From the IMG/VR virus record IMGVR_UViG_3300042868_013043, positions 1 to 24,016 of that record: a stretch of 24,016 nucleotides of DNA. The stretch is one strand, 5' to 3'. The stretch comes from a virus. Positions 6,864 to 14,568 of this stretch are shown in pieces (positions within the stretch are counted from its first letter, which is position 1; each line of letters begins with the position of its first letter). The notes under the pieces are model-generated. The model saw nothing but the letters and a program-made list of their open reading frames with translations, was not told the DNA's origin and ran no database searches. A program made the position numbers and the translations under genes.

Positions 6864-7246
6864 TCAATATCCGCATTACTTGTCATATAAGCAACTAGAG
6901 TTCTTAAGTTTCTCTGATAATTGCTTAAGTTTTCAATTCCTATTTTTACCTTTTGAATTCTTTTTTGAATATCGTTATGATCTAAATACAGAGAAGGCAA
7001 TAGGATATCATTTTTAGAATCTGAAATAAACGCAGCTTCTCTTAATTCAGCATTTGAATAAAGTTTCTTGCCATTATCATCTAACGCATTATTGATAATT
7101 GTTTTAATCTCAGAAGTGCGTTCAGATATTTCATTATCTACTTTCTGTAATTCATCATTGAATTCAATCAGGGACTCCTGTAATGTAGCGATTTCAGTAG
7201 GTAGACCCAATAGTCTTTCTGAAAATTCTTTTATTTTTTCTTTCAT
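6860..7246 (-). CDS. Coiled-coil protein (128 aa), possible recombination accessory
   Basis: 128 residues, almost entirely helical. The first 50 residues have heptad-like spacing (LLGLPTEIATLQESLIEF then ELQKVDNEISERTSEI), a central segment has LYSNAELREAAF, and a second long helix ends NLSNYQRNLRTLVAYM. That layout (helix, NaelReaa, helix ending in an LR-type tail) is one I have seen in small phage proteins near single-strand annealing or recombination genes, but this is recollection, not a firm assignment. The start ATG at 7246 lies only three bases after the T-run of a terminator hairpin, so how it is transcribed is unclear. It overlaps the gp25 stop by four bases. Confidence 0.7.
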   Translation of the reverse strand: MKEKIKEFSERLLGLPTEIATLQESLIEFNDELQKVDNEISERTSEIKTIINNALDDNGKKLYSNAELREAAFISDSKNDILLPSLYLDHNDIQKRIQKVKIGIENLSNYQRNLRTLVAYMTSNADID

Positions 7247-7249
7247 AAT

Positions 7250-7284
7250 AAAAAAGGTTTAGTACTAAAATACTAAACCTTTTT
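7250..7284. terminator. Bidirectional terminator after the portal gene
   Basis: 9-bp perfect stem (7256-7264 with 7271-7279), 6-base loop, six A before and five T after. In the minus direction it follows the portal stop at 7308 and its T-run ends three bases before the start codon of the next gene. Confidence 0.85.
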
Positions 7285-7307
7285 CTATAATTAAATTATA
7301 TTGGATA

Positions 7308-9026
7308 TTATAATCCGCCTTCTCCTTTAGTTTCACCACCATCAATGGTTTCACTACCACCGCCTTCAGCTGGTGCTGCTTCTCCAGCTGGTGCGGCTGC
7401 TCCTCCAGCAGCAGGGGCACCACCAGCAGCAGGGGCTCCTCCAGCGCCAGCCGCTTCTTCAGCTTCATCAGCTTCTTGATCAAACCATTTCTTATTAGAT
7501 TCAATATCTGCTTCATTCATCTTAAGCTCTTCTCTAATTAAATACTCAGTAGCAAAGTATGGAGTTCCATCATCTTTCATTACTCCTTTCTTAGCTTGGA
7601 ATGATGCAATTCGTTTAGCTTCTATTTCATTTTTCTTCATCTCTTCAAAGACGTTGTCATTATTGTATTTTACACCAATAGCATTATTAAATTTATGGTC
7701 ATCTGCTAAATCTGGAAAATCCAAACACATTTGTAAATACCAAGGTTTAACAATAAGTTCAGAAAAAGCTGATCGTAAACGATTGACAAATTTTTGATAA
7801 CGTACCTCTTCCCTAGTTATACCCTCAGCGTTAAGAGTAAATGCTCCCATTCCAGATTGGCCTTCCCAACGTGAATATGGAATCTTAGAGTCCATTTTTA
7901 ATTTTTTATAAAAATAATTAAGCAATTCAGAACCAGAAAGATTTGGGCCAGGTGTTGCAAGAGGCTCTATTTTTACTTGCTGATTCTGGTCATTTATTGG
8001 AGTAACATAATTCTTATAAAATAAGATATTTGGTTTTCCATCTACTTGAAGCTCTCCAGTATCTCCATTAAAGTAAATGTCTTCTTTAAATAAGTTTAAA
8101 AATTCTCGAACATCTTCCTGCCCTTTTTGAAAACTTTTACTTCCGATCGGAACTGTTGTAGTTAAACGGATTGGCGCATTCATAACGTGCCAAATAACTT
8201 TACTGTGTTCGATTATTCTAAGTAAGTTGAATGATCTAATTAATCGCTCAACAAATGAGATTCTTTTTGTTCTAAAATGATTTGAATATGAAATATAAAT
8301 TACTTGAGAATCATTTAATACTCTAGTTGAGCCCGTAGCTTGATCATATTGTAACCATTGCATAAAGATCTTACCTTTATTGTCTTTTTGTAATTGAGGT
8401 GCAATACTCGCTGGGTCAAGCTCCTTAAATCCTATAATTTCCTTAGGCTTTTCTAAATCATCATATATGATCTCAAAACTAAGGTGTCCTTCAATTAAGA
8501 ATTGAAATGCATATTGCCATGCTGCGATTCCTTCTGCAAATCCCCAAGCAGTATACATTTTTTCAAAGTTATCATTATATTTCCTAACTACTTTTTCTTG
8601 AAAGTTTAAACGTTCTTCTTTAGTATCCCCACGATAAAGTATTTTACCAGTAAGATCCTTTGGGTATATAAATCGATTTTCGTCATCATATACAATCATA
8701 TCATCGACGATTGTTTCCAATACAAATTCAATTTCACCATTTGATGCAACGTCTCGTAATCGTTCTCTTTTTACAACATAATCTAATTGGAAAAAAGCAA
8801 GAGCCTTTGTTCTTAATTGAGACGTTGTATCTGAGATGGCCATTGAAAACTTCATCAAATCGTCATTCATAGTAGATCGACCGGCCCTAGCCTGAAGTTG
8901 ACTCTCGATAAAACCTATCGCTTGTGAGTTTTTAAGCAAAAGGTCCTCATGTCGAGTACCAAACTTACTTAGGTTAGAAAGAGCACTTCCTACTCTTGAA
9001 CCTGATGTATTTAAAAATCCTGCCAT
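7308..9026 (-). CDS. 20: Portal (head-tail connector) protein, gp20-like
   Basis: 572 residues, somewhat longer than T4 gp20 (524). The T4-type portal core is clear: VLETIVDDMIVYDDENRF (about 102-119), a region around LDPASIAPQ, then RISFVERLIRSFNLLRIIEHSKVIWHVMNAPIR, and GITREEVRYQKFVNRLRSAFSELI, corresponding to the T4 [24 protein letters not shown] region. The dodecameric portal sits at the unique vertex, nucleates prohead assembly and passes DNA. The C-terminal 50 residues are an Ala/Gly/Pro/Glu low-complexity tail with PAAGGA repeats not found in T4. The start (TAAAATG) directly follows the upstream gene's stop. A terminator follows. Confidence 0.93.
   Translation of the reverse strand: MAGFLNTSGSRVGSALSNLSKFGTRHEDLLLKNSQAIGFIESQLQARAGRSTMNDDLMKFSMAISDTTSQLRTKALAFFQLDYVVKRERLRDVASNGEIEFVLETIVDDMIVYDDENRFIYPKDLTGKILYRGDTKEERLNFQEKVVRKYNDNFEKMYTAWGFAEGIAAWQYAFQFLIEGHLSFEIIYDDLEKPKEIIGFKELDPASIAPQLQKDNKGKIFMQWLQYDQATGSTRVLNDSQVIYISYSNHFRTKRISFVERLIRSFNLLRIIEHSKVIWHVMNAPIRLTTTVPIGSKSFQKGQEDVREFLNLFKEDIYFNGDTGELQVDGKPNILFYKNYVTPINDQNQQVKIEPLATPGPNLSGSELLNYFYKKLKMDSKIPYSRWEGQSGMGAFTLNAEGITREEVRYQKFVNRLRSAFSELIVKPWYLQMCLDFPDLADDHKFNNAIGVKYNNDNVFEEMKKNEIEAKRIASFQAKKGVMKDDGTPYFATEYLIREELKMNEADIESNKKWFDQEADEAEEAAGAGGAPAAGGAPAAGGAAAPAGEAAPAEGGGSETIDGGETKGEGGL
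7363..7446 (-). repeat. GC-richer coding repeat in portal tail (18-bp units)
   Basis: Two adjacent 18-base units (7405-7422 and 7423-7440) share CCAGCAGCAGGGGC, flanked by diverged copies. They encode PAAGGA repeats. The local G+C is much higher than the surrounding sequence, which suggests recent repeat expansion. Confidence 0.7.
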
Positions 9027-9027
9027 T

Positions 9028-9648
9028 TTATGATAATGTATTTGTTAAAAATTCTTCGTAGACTCTAGGCAGATTTATTGGATCTGGAAAAAGTCCGTAT
9101 GTTGATGCTAGTGGAGCAACCAATTGACCAAAATTATCCCAGTCTATTAGTTTAGCCTCAACTACTGCATCCATGTCATAGTTATTTATTGCATAATTTA
9201 AGTTATTTACTCCAAGATATGTACTAAGAGCACTAGGAGTAATAAGATAAAATCGATGATCGATTAATCGTCTTTCATTTAAATCAATTAAATTACCTTC
9301 TTTATTAAATAAGTGTTGTAATCCGTTTTGCATTGAAAAATTCCAGTATGCTTCAAGTATCTTAGATTGAATTTTTGCTGGAATAATCTTAAGATTTAAA
9401 AAAAGAGCGACTTCCTTCCAATTATCATGAAAAAGAAGAAGACCAGTCGGATTAAGATCTAAATACGCTTTGCCTGTTTTTTGATACACATATGATTCAG
9501 TGATCGATGGAGTATCTGGTTGTATTTTAAATGAATAAAATCTTCCTGGTATTACTTGACCTCGGTTTTGAGGTATCCCAAACTGGTTTGCCACTTCTGG
9601 TAAAGGAAGCGTCCCTTCATTTTTTGGTAAATCTTTAAATAAAATCAT
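9028..9648 (-). CDS. Conserved-looking virion assembly protein candidate (206 aa)
   Basis: 206 residues, starting at ATG 9648 and ending one base before the portal start. It contains VIPGRFYSFKIQPDTPS (about 33-49), DLNPTGLLLFHDNWKEVALFLNLKIIPAKIQSKIL, then a helical C-terminal half. PGxFYsFkY-type sequences occur in phage structural proteins next to head and neck genes, but I cannot name the family. It is sandwiched between the gp4-like and portal genes, so a role in head completion or the head-tail joint is likely by context. In T4 the neighbour of gene 4 is the baseplate gene 53, of similar length; the sequence does not convincingly match gp53. Confidence 0.75.
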   Translation of the reverse strand: MILFKDLPKNEGTLPLPEVANQFGIPQNRGQVIPGRFYSFKIQPDTPSITESYVYQKTGKAYLDLNPTGLLLFHDNWKEVALFLNLKIIPAKIQSKILEAYWNFSMQNGLQHLFNKEGNLIDLNERRLIDHRFYLITPSALSTYLGVNNLNYAINNYDMDAVVEAKLIDWDNFGQLVAPLASTYGLFPDPINLPRVYEEFLTNTLS

Positions 9649-9656
9649 GTATTATT

Positions 9657-10160
9657 TTACACTTTATTAAATAGAAAGTTTTCAGTTATTATTCCGAATC
9701 TCATATTATTCTTTTTAGCATACACTTTTGCTGCTTTAAATTTAGCGTCATTTATGATGTATGCTTTGGCATGACGAGCATAATTAAGAGTTGCTTTTTC
9801 AGTAAGACGATTTGGAGGAGAAGGTGGAGTAAGATACTTATTGGGTTTTACTTCAATTATCCACTTAGTTACATTGCCTTCTGGCGACTTGGTCGCCATA
9901 TAACAATCAACCCAATATGTAGATTCCTTTTTAAGTATAGGATTCCAGTATGGGATCCCAGTAGGTTCAGATGCATATTCAATAACTAAATCATTATTAT
10001 CACAGTATGTTAAAAACTTAAGCTCCCAACTAGATCTATAAATGATTTTTGAAATATCGCCCTTATATTTTTCAGGATTTTGTGGAATAAAATATCCCTG
10101 CTTTACCTTTCCTCTTTGGGGCTTAAGAAAGTCGTGTATATCACGTTCTGGTTTCTTCAT
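9657..10160 (-). CDS. 4: Head completion nuclease, gp4-like
   Basis: 167 residues (T4 gp4 is 150). KYKGDISKIIYRSSWELKFL at residues 31-50 aligns with T4 KYAGDYTNIIYRSSWEFKFM almost word for word. It is followed by EYASEP, a WVDCYM strand with D85, and IIEVKP with E103 and K105, a PD-(D/E)xK-like nuclease arrangement, then NYARHAKAYIINDAKFKAA and GIITENFLF. T4 gp4 acts in head completion, acting on heads filled with DNA before tail joining. It sits 8 bases upstream of the 206-aa gene and in the same operon as the portal. Confidence 0.93.
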   Translation of the reverse strand: MKKPERDIHDFLKPQRGKVKQGYFIPQNPEKYKGDISKIIYRSSWELKFLTYCDNNDLVIEYASEPTGIPYWNPILKKESTYWVDCYMATKSPEGNVTKWIIEVKPNKYLTPPSPPNRLTEKATLNYARHAKAYIINDAKFKAAKVYAKKNNMRFGIITENFLFNKV

Positions 10161-10175
10161 GTGATATTAAAGTGA

Positions 10176-10481
10176 TTAGCTTAAATATTTTTCAAGAAAT
10201 CTATTTGCATCTTCTGATGATATTTTACCTTCTTCTACTAATTTAACAAATAATGCAGCAAGTGCAAGGTTTTCAGGAACGTCTTCATCAGTAACGTCGA
10301 CTTCTCCCTTTTGTGCAGCGTCTTCAAGATCAGCATATGCAGCAGCCGCAGCTGATTCAATCTCTTCTTCCGATCCTACTAATTCAACTAATTCATCAAG
10401 TAGAGATTCATCCATTTCAAATGGCATTCCCTCTTCCATCTCATTTAATCTATATTCTTCCAACGATAATATTCTTCTCAT
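10176..10481 (-). CDS. Small acidic protein with targeting-like N-terminus
   Basis: 101 residues. The N-terminus ILSLEEYRLNE (residues 4-14) fits the window-wide pattern and ends with L-N-E, a T4 gp21-type cleavage site. The remainder is strongly acidic, with an Ala run (IESAAAAAYADLEDAAQ) and a helical C-terminus (NLALAALFVKLVEEGKISSEDANRFLEKYL). Small, very acidic head proteins cut by the prohead protease include T4 gp67 and gp68, so a prohead-core role is plausible, without sequence proof. It is followed by the gp4-like and portal genes and preceded by a candidate late promoter that overlaps the primase stop. Confidence 0.72.
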   Translation of the reverse strand: MRRILSLEEYRLNEMEEGMPFEMDESLLDELVELVGSEEEIESAAAAAYADLEDAAQKGEVDVTDEDVPENLALAALFVKLVEEGKISSEDANRFLEKYLS

Positions 10482-10497
10482 GGGTTTTTATTTTTTA

Positions 10498-10506
10498 TTA
10501 TTTATT
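10498..10506 (-). promoter_or_regulatory. Candidate late promoter, AATAAATAA (minus strand)
   Basis: On the minus strand AATAAATAA ends 16 bases before ATG 10481, within GTAAATAAATAATAA that also includes the primase stop codon. It would separate late head genes from the replication pair upstream. Confidence 0.45.
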
Positions 10507-11645
10507 TACACCCAAATCAAATCGAACGGAGATTCAGAAAAGTACTGAAGGAGAAATAAATTAAATGATTCTTGATCTAGTTCTGGTTCAAACGGCCTCA
10601 TAAATAGAAAAAGATCATTTACGTCCTTTATTATAAAACGAGCAGTTGCTTGTTTTATTTTATATTTTTTAGACAGATCATTAAATACTCGATTCCATAA
10701 AAATACACGGTATCCTTTTTTAATTAGATCAATCGACTGCGTTTTACCTGCTGAATCACTATCAAATAAGATTAGAGTATTTGATAGTGATAATAGATTC
10801 TCAAGAAGAAGGCGACTTTTTGAAATTCCAGTAGTGGCAATTGAATTTATTAAGAACATTGCATCAATTTGTCCTTCAGTCACCATTATTGGTTTTGAAA
10901 AATCAACATTTAATACATTGAAATAATTATTAAGGTTATCTATATCTGAGAGTAGGTCATCAGGCAGCGTTCGAACTAGGCCATTCTTCTTTAGCTCTGA
11001 ATAATTTTTAATTAAGTATTTTGGCCCTTCTTCATTATTGAGTCGTCTTACTGCAAAACCTAATACTTTTCCTGATCGATTATCTAGATTAAACAAATAA
11101 ATCTTATCATCTCGAGTATCAAAATAGCTGCATTCATTAAATGCTGGAATATTGGCAAGACCCCTTTTTGCGATAAACTTTCCTACATTAGATAAAGGAT
11201 CGGCTTCATCACAAGGAACAAGGGAAAATCGCTCAGCTAAATAATCAATCCTAAGTAAATGATCAGTTGCATTTTTATTAATTAATAATTCAATTAATGA
11301 CCCTCTCTTCTTTTTAGTGGTCTCAGCGACCCACTTTACTTCAGTTGACTTGATGTCAGGTACACCTAAAGAATATTTTAATGAATAATTAGAAATGAAT
11401 TTTTCAGTAGAAACTTTTACTGAACATCCATCATTATAGCATCGATAGAAACCTCTATTTGGATAAAGATTACCTCTCTTCTTTTTAGGATCATGTGCTG
11501 AGTCTCCACAATATGGACATGCAAAATTTAATTTATCACCAGATTCATATACTTCCTGTTTTAACCGATTGTCGGGGAACCTCTTTTTTAAGAGGTCCTT
11601 AACAAAAGTTAATATCGAGTACCCAGTTAATAAATCAAACTGCAT
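10506..11645 (-). CDS. 61: DNA primase, DnaG/gp61-like
   Basis: 379 residues (T4 gp61 is 342). An N-terminal zinc-binding domain is visible: C43, C46, C69 and C74 (CPYC and a later C-x4-C), with FYRCYNDGC. A Toprim domain follows: KPIMVTEGQIDAMF with catalytic E257, a short spacer, and LILFDSDSAGK with D295 and D297. Primases of this class make RNA primers on the lagging strand and work with a replicative helicase, absent from this window. The start ATG lies inside the end of the polymerase gene (11-base overlap), so primase and polymerase are probably made together. No late-type promoter lies upstream. Confidence 0.92.
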   Translation of the reverse strand: MQFDLLTGYSILTFVKDLLKKRFPDNRLKQEVYESGDKLNFACPYCGDSAHDPKKKRGNLYPNRGFYRCYNDGCSVKVSTEKFISNYSLKYSLGVPDIKSTEVKWVAETTKKKRGSLIELLINKNATDHLLRIDYLAERFSLVPCDEADPLSNVGKFIAKRGLANIPAFNECSYFDTRDDKIYLFNLDNRSGKVLGFAVRRLNNEEGPKYLIKNYSELKKNGLVRTLPDDLLSDIDNLNNYFNVLNVDFSKPIMVTEGQIDAMFLINSIATTGISKSRLLLENLLSLSNTLILFDSDSAGKTQSIDLIKKGYRVFLWNRVFNDLSKKYKIKQATARFIIKDVNDLFLFMRPFEPELDQESFNLFLLQYFSESPFDLIWV

Positions 11646-13068
11646 CTTCTTCTAATTGAGGAACTGGGTTAGCTTTTTCTTTTTTCTTAGTCAGCCGCTT
11701 TAAATATTTTTCTAATTCCGGTTTAGGAACAATTGTTGTATTTAAGCCATATTTTGTGATTATTCCTAAATATTCATGAAAGTCTGTTTCGGGTACATCC
11801 GCTTCAGGATTACCGATAACCTTCCAAAACTTTTCAGGAACTTCTACGTAGTCTAAACTGTCTTGATCAACTACATATAGCGGGTAGATGTCAGCACCAG
11901 TAAGTACTTTTTTGCTTTTTACTGTAATTACCTCAACTGCTCTTTTTAAGTTAATATCAAGAGAACTAATCTTCATTGCGGTTAACAACCTATTTACTGG
12001 TTCAACAATTAAAGAAAAGAATTGAGCATCAATATCCATTAAAAGAGCAATCTCATCAGGGTATGTTCCAGGAGAATAAGCAAATACATCATGTCCTCCT
12101 TCATTCTTTTCAGGATTACAGTAATAGAATTTTATTTTATCTTTTTCTCTAATCTTAGGATACTTTCCAACTAAATCATTTTTAATAAGGATATGATTGT
12201 AAATAGCAGCAGCTCTTGGAAAGATTGAGATTCCTTTTCTAAGCTCAAGCTTAGCTTCATTTGCTACATACTTATTATAGATCCTAATGTTAAAGTTAAA
12301 TGCCAATTCATCTGGATGCATTGAAACAGCCTCAGCCTTTAAGTCAGTAAGCTTTGGAATAATATCTCTTTCTAAATCAAGACGTTTGCCTCTATCCATT
12401 ATGAATGATGTAAGTTCAGTTAATTTATTTCTAGCCCAAATCGGATATGACCCTTTTACTGGTTCTAGACCTTTAATAATTAGATACCTCTTATCTTGTG
12501 GTTCAAGTTCATACGTTGGATTAGGCTCATACGCTACTCGAATCGCATAGTTTTTCTTTTTAAGCCAAATACCTGTCTCAGAAAGGTTTTCTAACTTAAA
12601 TTTTAATCGATTCTTAGTATTAAAAACTTTTCCATATTTTTCAAAACACTGGTCAAAATAATTAGAGAGTCGATATCTGTCAATATTAATACAGATATTT
12701 AATGCTTCATCTTTTGTAAAATCAGCGCCAATGATAGAATCAAGAGCGGAATCAAATTGGACATAAATAGAGTCAGTATCAGTATAAATCGCAGCCTCAT
12801 CTTCAATTTTATTAATCGTGTATTGATCGATTCCTAAAAGTTTATGTAACTCAACGTCAGTATGCCATTTTTCTAAAAAATAATGGTTTACCGCTTTAAT
12901 CGAAAACTTGATCAAGTCTTGTCCCTGAAGGGTAATTGACTGAGCGATGTCAGGATTATAAAAATAAAACCATTTGTTACCAAATGCTCCATAAATTGAG
13001 TTAATTAAGATCTTTATTGCATTCTGCTTTAGATCAAGTTTTTTGATGTTTTTCGCTTTATCTTCCAT
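11635..13068 (-). CDS. 43: Family B DNA polymerase, C-terminal fragment of a split gp43
   Basis: 477 residues holding only the second half of a T4-type polymerase. Motif B is right at the start (KILINSIYGAFG, NSIYG at 23-27), and motif C YTDTDSIYV has D97 and D99, equivalent to the paired catalytic aspartates of RB69 (621/623). Next come LENLSETGIWLKKKNYAIRV, where T4 has GFWKAKKRYALNV, and a thumb-like C-terminus. The N-terminal exonuclease domain and motif A (DxxSLYP) are missing. A stop codon lies two codons before ATG 13068 and the gene upstream runs the other way, so the other half must be encoded elsewhere. The C-terminus also looks longer than the matching part of T4 gp43. Confidence 0.9.
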   Translation of the reverse strand: MEDKAKNIKKLDLKQNAIKILINSIYGAFGNKWFYFYNPDIAQSITLQGQDLIKFSIKAVNHYFLEKWHTDVELHKLLGIDQYTINKIEDEAAIYTDTDSIYVQFDSALDSIIGADFTKDEALNICINIDRYRLSNYFDQCFEKYGKVFNTKNRLKFKLENLSETGIWLKKKNYAIRVAYEPNPTYELEPQDKRYLIIKGLEPVKGSYPIWARNKLTELTSFIMDRGKRLDLERDIIPKLTDLKAEAVSMHPDELAFNFNIRIYNKYVANEAKLELRKGISIFPRAAAIYNHILIKNDLVGKYPKIREKDKIKFYYCNPEKNEGGHDVFAYSPGTYPDEIALLMDIDAQFFSLIVEPVNRLLTAMKISSLDINLKRAVEVITVKSKKVLTGADIYPLYVVDQDSLDYVEVPEKFWKVIGNPEADVPETDFHEYLGIITKYGLNTTIVPKPELEKYLKRLTKKKEKANPVPQLEEDAV

Positions 13069-13079
13069 ATAAATTTATA

Positions 13080-13096
13080 CTTGTTAACACAACAAG
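13080..13096. other. Small inverted repeat in the divergent gap 13069-13174
   Basis: CTTGTT and AACAAG separated by five bases, between the divergent polymerase fragment and the gene at 13175. It could be an operator or a weak hairpin in the polymerase leader. Short enough to arise by chance. The rest of the gap holds the GATAAATAA site at 13150. Confidence 0.3.
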
Positions 13097-13149
13097 AGTT
13101 TTTCATAATAATATTACTAAATCTAGAGAGGACTTGAAAATATATTTGA

Positions 13150-13158
13150 GATAAATAA
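13150..13158 (+). promoter_or_regulatory. Candidate late promoter, GATAAATAA
   Basis: GATAAATAA 16 bases before ATG 13175. Directly upstream is TATATTTG (13141-13148), which matches the Bacteroidota -7 element TAnnTTTG, but no TTTG-type -33 element is seen 19-21 bases before it, so the phage-type late element is preferred. Confidence 0.5.
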
Positions 13159-13174
13159 ACAAAAGAGATTTAGT

Positions 13175-13801
13175 ATGAGTGGACAAGACCAAGAAGAGCC
13201 TAGAGACAAGACAGCCGAGCTTAACAAAGTTATTCCATTCATGTCAGAATTTCCATTTAAAGAGTATGATATAAGACTTATTGAAAGGGGCGATGATTTT
13301 ATTCAACTTGGGATTTCTCCAATGTTGATTGATGAATTTGGAGATACTGGGAAGAATGAAAGTCTTAATTTTTATTATATTGAAGGAGGATCAGATGTAT
13401 CTATTTCAATAAATAAATATGATGTTGAATGGATTGCTGATCAGTCGCCTCTTGTAAAAAAGTTAGATTCAATTAGAGAATCATTAGATAATGGATTAAG
13501 TAGTGAAAGTCTATTCGATAAAGCAAAATCAATTAAAATAGGAAAAAAATTTACGAAATTGATTGGTTGTGATAACACAATGATTATTGATTTTAATGAG
13601 TTATTATCTGAGTTTATACAACTCTACGATACTGCACTTAATTCAAAAATAAAATTGGGTTTGCAGAGATTAAGCGAAGCGACACTAAAATCCACTGAAT
13701 TTTCAGAACGTCAATATAAAGCAGTGTCAGCTTTCTTTAACTTTCAAATCCATTATATAAAGATCCTACTTGGGATCGTAATTGCCGCTAAAATATATTG
13801 A
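13175..13801 (+). CDS. Hypothetical protein upstream of phoH (208 aa)
   Basis: 208 residues starting MSGQDQEEPRD. The N-terminal half reads as a beta-rich domain (YDIRLIERGDDFIQLGIS, LNFYYIEGGSDVSISINKYD). The centre has a helical hairpin and a second strand region (CDNTMIIDFNELLSEF). The C-terminus is a longer helix ending in a hydrophobic stretch (IKILLGIVIAAKIY) that could be buried or touch a membrane. No family is recognised and no FINE/RLYE peptide is present. The stop is two bases before the phoH ATG, so they form an operon. The start is supported by a candidate late promoter 16 bases upstream. Confidence 0.75.
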   Translation: MSGQDQEEPRDKTAELNKVIPFMSEFPFKEYDIRLIERGDDFIQLGISPMLIDEFGDTGKNESLNFYYIEGGSDVSISINKYDVEWIADQSPLVKKLDSIRESLDNGLSSESLFDKAKSIKIGKKFTKLIGCDNTMIIDFNELLSEFIQLYDTALNSKIKLGLQRLSEATLKSTEFSERQYKAVSAFFNFQIHYIKILLGIVIAAKIY

Positions 13802-13803
13802 TT

Positions 13804-14568
13804 ATGGCTAGAAAAACAAGTAAATTAGGAAAAGATGCAATTGAGGATCTTGAAAATTGGGAAAGAGATCGTGAGATCCTTGAAAATACTAAAGTATTTA
13901 AGACTGGCATCGATATTAAATGCAAATCCAAAGCGCAAAAGGATGCATTAAACGCTATTGAAAACCACGATATTTCTATTGTAACTGGTCCTCCAGGAAC
14001 AGGTAAGACCTATCTTTCTTGTGCAAGAGCTCTAAAATACATAAAGGATGATCCTGGAACATATCGAAAGATTGTTTTAATAAAATCAGTTAATGTTCCT
14101 AAAGATGAGGAGATAGGTTATCTAAAAGGTACGATGGAAGAGAAGATGGAAATGTACATGTATCCATTCATCTCAAACTTCCATAAAGTAATAGGTAAAC
14201 CTGCAACCGAGGCGCTAAAAGCAAATGGCACAATTGAGATTTTACCAATCAAGTTTGCATTAGGGGTAACATTAGATGAATCGATTATATTAATTGATGA
14301 AGCTCAACAAATAGGTAAAGACCATCTACATACATTAATGACTAGAATAGGTACAAATTCTAAGATGGTATTCTTAGGAGATATAAAACAAAAATCAGTA
14401 AACAAAGGTCAAAAGAGTGCATTAGAAGTTTTAATTGATTATTTTGGAGAAATAGAAGAGATTGGAATAGCTCAATTGACAAAAGATGATATCGTTAGAC
14501 ACCCTATTATTAAGAAGCTAGAAGAGATATTTGAAAAAATTGAAAATGCAGAGAAATTAAATAAATAA
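13804..14568 (+). CDS. phoH: PhoH-like P-loop ATPase
   Basis: 254 residues from ATG 13804; the TTG at 13798 is less likely because it overlaps the previous stop. Walker A GPPGTGKT is at 62-69, Walker B IILIDEAQ at 161-168, then MVFLGDIKQKS (sensor) and a final NAEKLNK. The stretch KSVNVPKDEEIGYLKGTMEEKME is typical of PhoH. PhoH proteins are ATPases related to superfamily 1 helicases, common in large and marine phages; the cellular role in phage is unsettled, with RNA or nucleotide metabolism proposed. It is the middle gene of a three-gene operon, overlapping the next start by one base (TAATG). Confidence 0.92.
   Translation: MARKTSKLGKDAIEDLENWERDREILENTKVFKTGIDIKCKSKAQKDALNAIENHDISIVTGPPGTGKTYLSCARALKYIKDDPGTYRKIVLIKSVNVPKDEEIGYLKGTMEEKMEMYMYPFISNFHKVIGKPATEALKANGTIEILPIKFALGVTLDESIILIDEAQQIGKDHLHTLMTRIGTNSKMVFLGDIKQKSVNKGQKSALEVLIDYFGEIEEIGIAQLTKDDIVRHPIIKKLEEIFEKIENAEKLNK

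Noticed and set aside
6860-7246. Calling the coiled-coil gene next to gene 25 uvsY on T4 synteny
   Set aside because: It lies on the opposite strand, converging on gene 25, and the gene beside uvsW is a better candidate in position and C-terminal pattern.
7265-7516. 83-aa minus-strand ORF overlapping the portal end
   Set aside because: Leu/Val/Gln-rich frame-shift shadow of the Ala/Gly/Pro repeat tail of the portal and crosses the terminator.
9028-9648. Assignment as baseplate wedge gp53 because it is next to gene 4 and has similar length
   Set aside because: The sequence does not show the gp53 pattern; left as unknown virion assembly candidate.
13141-13148. TATATTTG as a Bacteroidota -7 promoter (TAnnTTTG)
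   Set aside because: Only one convincing case was found and it lacks a TTTG-like -33 element at the right distance; the adjacent GATAAATAA is recurrent, so it is preferred.
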